Part shown: piece after piece, positions 32,328 through 37,854 of the stretch
Position numbering within the stretch: position 1 is the stretch's first letter
Layout: every line of letters begins with the position of its first letter
Notes under the pieces: generated by a model
Seen by the model: only the letters and a program-made list of their open reading frames with translations
Told to the model about the DNA's origin: nothing
Database searches by the model: none
Program-made: the position numbers and the translations under genes
Assembly: GCA_964547525.1 (NCBI GenBank)
Contig: CAZJOD010000015.1
Coordinates: 1 to 37,854 of the forward strand
DNA from: CAZJOD01 sp964547525
GTDB lineage: Bacteria > Bacillota > Clostridia > JAAYHZ01
DNA: 37,854 nt
Direction of reading: 5' to 3'

Positions 32328-32942
32328 TTACCGTCCGGCCTTTTTTCTTTTGACCATTTTTAACCTAAAATACTCTTCTCTTTCTTGTTCATCAAGAATA
32401 CTCCTAATAGTTTTGACAGTTTGTGTAAATTCAGGAATTCTAATGTTATGCAAAGCGTTAGCTCGTTTTTGTGTTTTCTTAATTTCCGTTGCAAGACGAT
32501 ATACCGTATTTTCTATGGCGGCAAATTCATATACCAGGTATTTTACTTCCTGGAATTTTCTTACCGCTATATCAAAAGCATTATTGGTACTAAAAAAACT
32601 GTATGAAGGCTCTAACGCTTTTTTATCATATTTAACGGTAGGCACTTCAACTCCCATGACACTTCTCAATAGGATTGTGAAGTCTTTAGCTTCAGCCATA
32701 GACATGGCTATATTTTCAACCGTGTTGATACCTTCGGTCATATTTGCCACTTGCAACGCTTCATACGCTTCTTTAAAAATGAAATTTATATTCTGTTCCA
32801 TTTCTTTAGCTTTATCAATTAAAGTCATCATTTCCCGGATCAAGACATTTCTTTTCTGATCCAGTAATTCATACCCTTTTTTTGCTAATTCCAATGAAGC
32901 TTTAACATTAAGCAGATTTGATTTTGTAGGTGATATATCCAT
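32328..32942 (-). CDS. ntpD: V-type ATPase subunit D (central stalk)
   Basis: Coiled-coil rotor shaft turning inside the A3B3 head. 204 residues, typical length. The N-terminus SPTKSNLLNVKASLELAKKGYELLDQKR and the C-terminal helix (RIPEFTQTVKTIRSILDEQERE) form the antiparallel coiled coil. Basic C-terminal tail. Last gene of the operon, 10 nt after ntpB; the ribosome site is weak. Confidence 0.95.
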   Translation of the reverse strand: MDISPTKSNLLNVKASLELAKKGYELLDQKRNVLIREMMTLIDKAKEMEQNINFIFKEAYEALQVANMTEGINTVENIAMSMAEAKDFTILLRSVMGVEVPTVKYDKKALEPSYSFFSTNNAFDIAVRKFQEVKYLVYEFAAIENTVYRLATEIKKTQKRANALHNIRIPEFTQTVKTIRSILDEQEREEYFRLKMVKRKKAGR

Positions 32943-32952
32943 AGGCCTAACA

Positions 32953-34323
32953 CTATCCTCTGTAATATTTATTTAAGGTTTCAGGCTTTATTCTCTCTAA
33001 TTCTTCTTTTGGTAGTACAGAGATGATATCCCATACCAAGTCTAAAGATAAAATAATGTTCCTATCCTCGTCATATCTTTGTTTAACCAATTTCTCTTCA
33101 AAATTCTTCCCAAACTCAAGATATTTTTTATCAATTTCAGAAAGCTCGTCTTCTCCGATGACTTGTGAGAGTGCTTTGATATCTTGAACCTTTGAATAAG
33201 CGGAAAAAATCTGGTTCGATACTTCGGAGTGGTCTTCTCTGGTAAAACCTTCTCCGATTCCATCCTTCATCAGTCTTGAAAGTGACGGCAATATGTTTAT
33301 CGGGGGATAAATTCCTCGCTTATCCAAGTTTTCACTTAAAACAATTTGACCTTCGGTAATATATCCGGTTAAATCGGGAATGGGGTGAGTTATATCATTA
33401 TTTGGCATAGTCAAAATAGGAATTTGAGTGATCGAGCCGTCACTTCCCTTTATCATACCGGCTCTTTCATATATACTTGCCAAATCGGAATATAGATACC
33501 CGGGGTATCCTCTTCTTCCCGGAACCTCCTCTCTTGATGACGACAGTTCCCTTAACGCTTCACAATAATTTGTCATATCGGTTATAACCACCAGTATGTG
33601 CATCCCCAAATCAAATGCCAGATATTCGGCTGCCGTTAAAGCACATCGAGGGGTGGCCAACCTTTCGACTATGGGTTCGTCAGCCAAATTCATAAACATT
33701 ACCACATTACCTGAGACACCTGTTTTTATAAATGCATTTCTAAAAAAATCAGCATCGGTATGCTTTATACCGATCGCACAAAAAACAATAGCAAACTTCT
33801 CGTCAGATTTATCCGAAAGTTTTGCCTGATTTACGATTTGTGCGGCTAATCGATCATGAGGCAACCCACTACCGGAAAATATAGGTAATTTTTGTCCGCG
33901 AATAAGTGTTGTAAAACCGTCTATTGCAGATAAACCGGTTTGAATATAATTTCTAGGATATACTCGTGAAACCGGATTTATAGGCATGCCGTTTATATTC
34001 CTTACCACATCTCCGAATACGGGCCCTAGACCGTCTTTAGGTTGGCCGATTCCGTTAAATACTCGTCCTAAAATGTTTTTTGACAAAGTTATTTCCAAAG
34101 GATTGCCTGTGAATTTTATAGCGGTATTATTTATCGATAATCCTGCGGTACTTTCAAACACTTGGATTATTACCCGTTCTTCATCTATCGCCACGACTTT
34201 TCCTTGTCTTTTTTCATCAGAAACGGTAATTTCTACGATTTCGTCAAAAGATGCATCTTTTACACCGGACAAAACCAATAAAGGTCCTTCAAGTTTATCC
34301 AGTTTTAAAAATTGCCTTTTCAA
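32953..34323 (-). CDS. ntpB: V-type ATPase subunit B
   Basis: Non-catalytic head subunit alternating with A. About 456 residues from TTG at 34323, where GAGGGG has 8-nt spacing and MKRQFLKLDKLEGPL aligns with the family start; an ATG at 34341 overlaps the ntpA stop (ATGA) and is the alternative. There is no P-loop: the corresponding segment reads IFSGSGLPHDRLAAQI, as expected for B. REEVPGRRGYPGYLYSDLASIYERAG is conserved. Confidence 0.94.
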   Translation of the reverse strand: MKRQFLKLDKLEGPLLVLSGVKDASFDEIVEITVSDEKRQGKVVAIDEERVIIQVFESTAGLSINNTAIKFTGNPLEITLSKNILGRVFNGIGQPKDGLGPVFGDVVRNINGMPINPVSRVYPRNYIQTGLSAIDGFTTLIRGQKLPIFSGSGLPHDRLAAQIVNQAKLSDKSDEKFAIVFCAIGIKHTDADFFRNAFIKTGVSGNVVMFMNLADEPIVERLATPRCALTAAEYLAFDLGMHILVVITDMTNYCEALRELSSSREEVPGRRGYPGYLYSDLASIYERAGMIKGSDGSITQIPILTMPNNDITHPIPDLTGYITEGQIVLSENLDKRGIYPPINILPSLSRLMKDGIGEGFTREDHSEVSNQIFSAYSKVQDIKALSQVIGEDELSEIDKKYLEFGKNFEEKLVKQRYDEDRNIILSLDLVWDIISVLPKEELERIKPETLNKYYRG

Positions 34324-34337
34324 TCTTTTGTCCCCTC

Positions 34338-36101
34338 TCATTCATATTGTCTACCTAAATCGGTAAACCTTCTATTAATATCATCCTGTAAATTATCAAA
34401 CATTTCATTATTATCACCAGGTATGTTATATTTCATTTTTATAATTTCATTATACAATTGTGCACCTTTTATTTTTGATACAGGTATTCCTTTTTTTAGT
34501 ACTTCCAAGCCTTTCTCATAAACAAGATCAATAATTTTTAGCATCCTGTATTGCTTTTTAATAGGCACAAATGTATCTTCTTTATGAAATGCGTTTTGCT
34601 GTAAAAAGCCCACTCTGATCATTGCCGCAATCTCGAGGATAAATCGCTGATCGTCAGGCAACACATCTTCACCTACTAACTTAACTATCTCAAGCAATCT
34701 GTTTTCTTCCAACAAAATCCTCATCATTTTATTTCTAAGTATTATCATGTCTTCGGCAATATTCTTAGAATACCACCCTTCTAAATCCGGCAAGTATTTG
34801 CTATAACTTTTCAACCAATTAACAGAAGGGTAGTGTCTTGAATAAGCTAATCCTTTATCTAAGCCCCAAAAAACGCCTGTAAACCTTCGGGTATTCTCTG
34901 TAACAGGTTCTGAAAACTCTCCCCCGGGAGGAGAAACCGCACCTATCAAAGTTATCGATCCCTCGGTTTTATTCAAGTTTGTAACATATCCCGCTCTTTC
35001 GTAAAATTCGGCCAATCTGGATGGTAAATATGCCGGAAAACCCTCTTCGGCCGGCATTTCCTCTAAACGTCCCGATATCTCTCTTAAAGCCTCGGCCCAA
35101 CGGGATGTAGAATCGGCCATCATTGCGACATGATAACCCATATCTCTGAAATATTCAGCTATGGTTATTCCGGTATAAATGGAAGCTTCCCTTGCCGCAA
35201 CAGGCATATTTGAAGTGTTTGCTATTAAAACCGTTCTGTCCATTAAAGGTCTGCCCGATTTAGGATCGATCAGTTCGGGGAATTCCTCCAATACCGCTGT
35301 CATCTCATTTCCACGTTCTCCGCATCCGACATATATTATAATGTCGGCATCCGACCATTTGGCAAGTTGGTGCTGTGTCATAGTCTTACCGGTTCCGAAT
35401 CCACCCGGTATTGCGGCAGCACCTCCTTTTGCAATCGGGAAAAATGTATCCAGTACCCTTTGTCCGGTTATCAACGGCTTATCCATATGCAATCTTTCGT
35501 ATATTGGTCTGGGTATTCTGACAGGCCATTCTTGGTATTGTCTAATTTGCAGTACACGTCCTTTTATATTTTTTATATTTATTAAAACATCACTTAAAGT
35601 ATATTTCCCATCGGGCGCAGCGAATACAACTTCACCGGATATACCGGGAGGAACGGTCAGCCTGTGTTCTATTAAATGAGTTTCTTGGACGGAACCGTAA
35701 ACTTGACCTTGAGACACTATGTCACCAATCTTTACCATTATCTTTACATCCCATATCTTTTCCACGTCAAGAGAAACCGGCCCGACGCCTTGCGGAATGT
35801 AAGTTTTGTATTTTCCTACAATTCCTTCTAACGGCCTTTGAATACCGTCAAAAATGTTACCAATAATACCGGGTCCCAATCTTACAGACAAAGGTTTTCC
35901 GGTGGAGATCACTTCTTCGTTAATACGGAGTCCTGCCGTATCCTCGTATACTTGAACAGTCGCTTCGTCCTTGTCCAACGATATAACTTCACCTATGAGT
36001 CTTTTTTGCCCTACCGTTACCATATCTCGCATTTTAAACGACGATATGTTTTTTGCTTTAATCACAGGCCCGTTAATGTATGAAATTTTTCCGACATCCA
36101 T
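34338..36101 (-). CDS. ntpA: V-type ATPase catalytic subunit A
   Basis: ATP-hydrolysing subunit. About 587 residues, with the non-homologous insert that distinguishes A from F-type beta (residues about 115-190). The P-loop is GGFGTGKTMTQ; GCGERGNEMTAVLEEFPEL carries the catalytic Glu, and MADSTSRWAEALREISGRLEEMPAEEGFPAYL is typical. I prefer the ATG at 36101 (MDVGKISYINGPV) over an in-frame TTG two codons earlier. Its stop overlaps an ATG in frame with ntpB. Confidence 0.96.
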   Translation of the reverse strand: MDVGKISYINGPVIKAKNISSFKMRDMVTVGQKRLIGEVISLDKDEATVQVYEDTAGLRINEEVISTGKPLSVRLGPGIIGNIFDGIQRPLEGIVGKYKTYIPQGVGPVSLDVEKIWDVKIMVKIGDIVSQGQVYGSVQETHLIEHRLTVPPGISGEVVFAAPDGKYTLSDVLINIKNIKGRVLQIRQYQEWPVRIPRPIYERLHMDKPLITGQRVLDTFFPIAKGGAAAIPGGFGTGKTMTQHQLAKWSDADIIIYVGCGERGNEMTAVLEEFPELIDPKSGRPLMDRTVLIANTSNMPVAAREASIYTGITIAEYFRDMGYHVAMMADSTSRWAEALREISGRLEEMPAEEGFPAYLPSRLAEFYERAGYVTNLNKTEGSITLIGAVSPPGGEFSEPVTENTRRFTGVFWGLDKGLAYSRHYPSVNWLKSYSKYLPDLEGWYSKNIAEDMIILRNKMMRILLEENRLLEIVKLVGEDVLPDDQRFILEIAAMIRVGFLQQNAFHKEDTFVPIKKQYRMLKIIDLVYEKGLEVLKKGIPVSKIKGAQLYNEIIKMKYNIPGDNNEMFDNLQDDINRRFTDLGRQYE

Positions 36102-36121
36102 ATTCAATCATATCACCCGCT

Positions 36122-36733
36122 TTACAAATTATCATTCAGCACTTTACCGATCAAATTTTTATGTTCATATATCATGGCTGAGAACGAGCAATCCATCCTA
36201 TACAGACCGTCTTTATCTTCCACCAGACATCCTCCGATAATATCACTATCTGTTACCTTAACGGTATATATCAATCCTGCAAAATTTTTTTCTAAAAAAA
36301 TTTTTATATCTTTTTTATATTTATTAAAATCTTTTTTGGTAGTATAAATGACACCTTCACCGACTTGCAAGTTCTTGATTCCCGAATCTATACATTTTAA
36401 AAGTATACCAAGATACTCCAAAGTATCGGTAAACGTTCTTGCAAACTCATAAATCTCCGCTAGAAATTGCTCATATATTCTAAATCTTTTTTCTATTACG
36501 AACCGTTCTTTTTTCATTACAGCTTTATGGATATCTTGTTTTTTCTCAGCTTCGGATTTTAGCAAGGCTTCTTTAACAAGCGATTCACCTGAAACTACGG
36601 CATTTGCTTTTTCCAAGTCCACGAATTCTTTATTTTCTTTGTAAAATTGTTCATATTTAGACTCTGTCTCTTTTTTTACTTTCTCCAGGATTTTGTCGGA
36701 AAATATTTTTAATTTTTCCTCTACTGTGATCAT
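36122..36733 (-). CDS. ntpE: V-type ATPase subunit E (peripheral stalk)
   Basis: Stator subunit. 203 residues: a long N-terminal charged helix (about 1-100) expected to pair with subunit G/H, then a globular C-terminal head with GGCLVEDKDGLYRMDCSFSA, the conserved E-subunit motif. Similar in design to family members of about 190-200 residues. Lies between ntpF and ntpA. Confidence 0.9.
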   Translation of the reverse strand: MITVEEKLKIFSDKILEKVKKETESKYEQFYKENKEFVDLEKANAVVSGESLVKEALLKSEAEKKQDIHKAVMKKERFVIEKRFRIYEQFLAEIYEFARTFTDTLEYLGILLKCIDSGIKNLQVGEGVIYTTKKDFNKYKKDIKIFLEKNFAGLIYTVKVTDSDIIGGCLVEDKDGLYRMDCSFSAMIYEHKNLIGKVLNDNL

Positions 36734-36746
36734 TATACACCATTCC

Positions 36747-37055
36747 TTAAATCTTAATTCCTATAGAATCTCTTATATACCGTATAATCCTGTCCTTTTC
36801 CATCATACTTCCGTGTCTATCCGGAATCTCGATGATTATGGGAACAGGTAAATCATGTTTAACTTTATATACTTCTTCCTTTACCAATGCGGCATTTTTT
36901 TCAGTGATTAAAATAATACCCATTTCACTGTCCTCAGCGGCTTTTTTTAATTCTCTCAATATTTCAACACGTTCATGAACAACCACACCGGTTATTCCGG
37001 CAAGCCTCATACCAACCTGTGTATCCACATTGTCACTGATTAAAAAAACCTTCAT
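36747..37055 (-). CDS. ntpF: V-type ATPase subunit F (central stalk)
   Basis: Small Rossmann-like rotor subunit binding D. 102 residues. VFLISDNVDTQVGMRLAGITGVVV and GIILITEKNAALV are typical, and the C-terminus IIEIPDRHGSM..DRIIRYIRDSIGIK completes the family pattern. GAAGG precedes the ATG. It sits before E here, whereas many Clostridia have the order E-C-F. Confidence 0.93.
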   Translation of the reverse strand: MKVFLISDNVDTQVGMRLAGITGVVVHERVEILRELKKAAEDSEMGIILITEKNAALVKEEVYKVKHDLPVPIIIEIPDRHGSMMEKDRIIRYIRDSIGIKI

Positions 37056-37056
37056 A

Positions 37057-37482
37057 TTAAATCCTTCCTAGAATCATGATCGATATAATTAATCCGTATA
37101 TAGCAATACCCTCTGCAAGCCCTACGAAAATTAGTGATTTACCAAGCATACCCGGTTCCTCGGAAACCGCTCCTAAAGCCGATGATCCTACAGAGCCCAC
37201 TGCTACACCTGTGCCGATTGTAGCCAATCCTGTCGATAACGCAGCTGCTATAAAACCCAAGCCGCTTGCTTCGGACAAACCGGCGCCCGCTGTTTCCGCT
37301 GCTTTTGACACTTTAGGTATCATAATAATTACCGTCGCCATAATCAAAGGTATATACCCTGCCAAATTGATCTTTAATAAGCTCTTTCCTCTTTTTGTTA
37401 CAACATTTTTATATTTAATAATGATCCCGGCGGTAATTGTACAAATAACAATCAATACCATCAAAGTTAAAATTATATACAC
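37057..37482 (-). CDS. ntpK: V-type ATPase membrane rotor subunit K (proteolipid)
   Basis: Forms the ion-carrying ring. 141 residues with four membrane segments: about 1-22, 38-57, 76-103 and 117-138. The N-terminal pair is degenerate. The C-terminal pair is a typical proteolipid hairpin: GLATIGTGVAVGSVG, and GLAEGIAIYGLII with the ion-binding Glu at residue 124. The Gln found in Na+-binding NtpK in the third helix is Val here (about residue 95), and the residue after Glu is Gly instead of Thr, which favours proton use (inference). Confidence 0.94.
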   Translation of the reverse strand: MYIILTLMVLIVICTITAGIIIKYKNVVTKRGKSLLKINLAGYIPLIMATVIIMIPKVSKAAETAGAGLSEASGLGFIAAALSTGLATIGTGVAVGSVGSSALGAVSEEPGMLGKSLIFVGLAEGIAIYGLIISIMILGRI

Positions 37483-37521
37483 CCTAAAAATCCTCCTGAC
37501 AATTATTTAACCGTTTTAGTT

Positions 37522-37548
37522 TAAACCGCGGACAAAGCCGTCGGTTTA
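37522..37548 (-). other. Intercistronic stem-loop between ntpI and ntpK
   Basis: TAAACCG pairs with CGGTTTA and CGG with CCG inside, around a 6-nt loop with one bulged base. No T-run follows. It lies in the 97-nt gap before the rotor-ring gene, whose product is needed in many copies, so an effect on message stability or processing is plausible. Confidence 0.5.
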
Positions 37549-37579
37549 TATTACACAATTTCGTATTCACAATAAATTT

Positions 37580-37854
37580 CTACTTTTTGACGCTTCCCTT
37601 TTTATCAGTTGCCCTTATGGGCATGTATTCTTTTCCACCTCCTTTAAAGAACCTCCCGAATAGTTCAAAATATTCAAGTCTTAAACCTTGTATAAATACC
37701 ACCAATCCTTCAAGTCCTATAATAATTATATTTCCTAATATCATTACTGCAATACCCGCACCCCTTGAACCGGTCATTTGTGATAGTGCAAAAAAAGCTA
37801 GAAACAATCCTCCATGGTTTAGAGCAAACGCACCTAACCTGACAAAAGAAACTG
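37580..37854 (-). CDS. ntpI: V-type ATPase subunit I (C-terminal fragment; gene continues past the right edge)
   Basis: Last 90 or so residues of the membrane stator subunit that carries ions past the K ring. The visible part contains FVRLGAFALNHGGLFLAFFAL, a helix with a conserved Arg region, then GIAVMILGNIIIIGLEGLVVFIQGLRLEYFELFGRFF and a short polar tail. The motif LEGLVVFIQ.LRL.Y.E.F.KFF is characteristic of the family C-terminus. The frame runs off the window edge without a start. Confidence 0.9.
   Translation of the reverse strand, partial: VSFVRLGAFALNHGGLFLAFFALSQMTGSRGAGIAVMILGNIIIIGLEGLVVFIQGLRLEYFELFGRFFKGGGKEYMPIRATDKKGSVKK

Noticed and set aside
1..37854. CRISPR arrays, prophage genes, toxin-antitoxin pairs or full insertion sequences
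   Set aside because: I see no regularly spaced repeats, phage structural genes, transposases or typical toxin-antitoxin pairs.

Overview
This window is an AT-rich chromosomal segment from a spore-forming, anaerobic member of the Clostridia (Firmicutes). The evidence is a T-box leader, a FapR-type operator on the fatty-acid operon, FabK as enoyl-ACP reductase, a GerA-family spore germination receptor operon, a V-type ATPase operon, strong AGGAGG-type ribosome sites and several TTG/GTG starts. I cannot name the species.

Layout. (1) 1-6253, minus strand: isoleucine/branched-chain operon ilvN-ilvC-cimA-leuC-leuD-leuB (leuB cut by the left edge), behind a strong promoter and a T-box leader whose likely specifier is AUC (Ile). 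Citramalate synthase (not LeuA) plus LeuCDB and IlvC gives a threonine-independent route to isoleucine. ilvB and leuA are not in the window. (2) 6443-14980, plus strand: fatty-acid operon accB-accC-accD-accA-fabH-acpP-fabK-fabG-fabF-fabZ, with a FapR-like operator just downstream of the promoter and a terminator at the end. fabD is missing from the set. (3) 15011-22027, minus strand: common aromatic pathway and phenylalanine operon aroF-aroB-aroA-aroC-pheA-aroE-aroQ. Its leader encodes a previously unlisted 38-codon peptide with nine Phe in 15 residues, followed by mutually exclusive antiterminator and terminator helices. This looks like classical ribosome-mediated Phe attenuation, which is unexpected in a Firmicute that uses a T-box 16 kb away. 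(4) 22144-26843: a ger germination receptor operon in the order B-A-C-small D-like protein, with a small coiled-coil lipoprotein upstream (minus strand). It is bracketed by two inverted copies of a ~118-bp element with terminal inverted repeats; a collapsed copy lies after aroQ. (5) 27013-27303: two tRNA-Ser genes (UGA, GCU) on the minus strand with promoter and terminator. (6) 27366-32304: a thioredoxin-fold YyaL/DUF255 protein (minus) divergent from a Ca2+-type P-type ATPase (plus). (7) 32328-37854, minus strand: V-type ATPase genes for subunits I (partial)-K-F-E-A-B-D; no subunit C gene is seen.

The best candidates for something new are the Phe leader-peptide attenuator of the aro operon and the small inverted-repeat element family flanking the ger locus.
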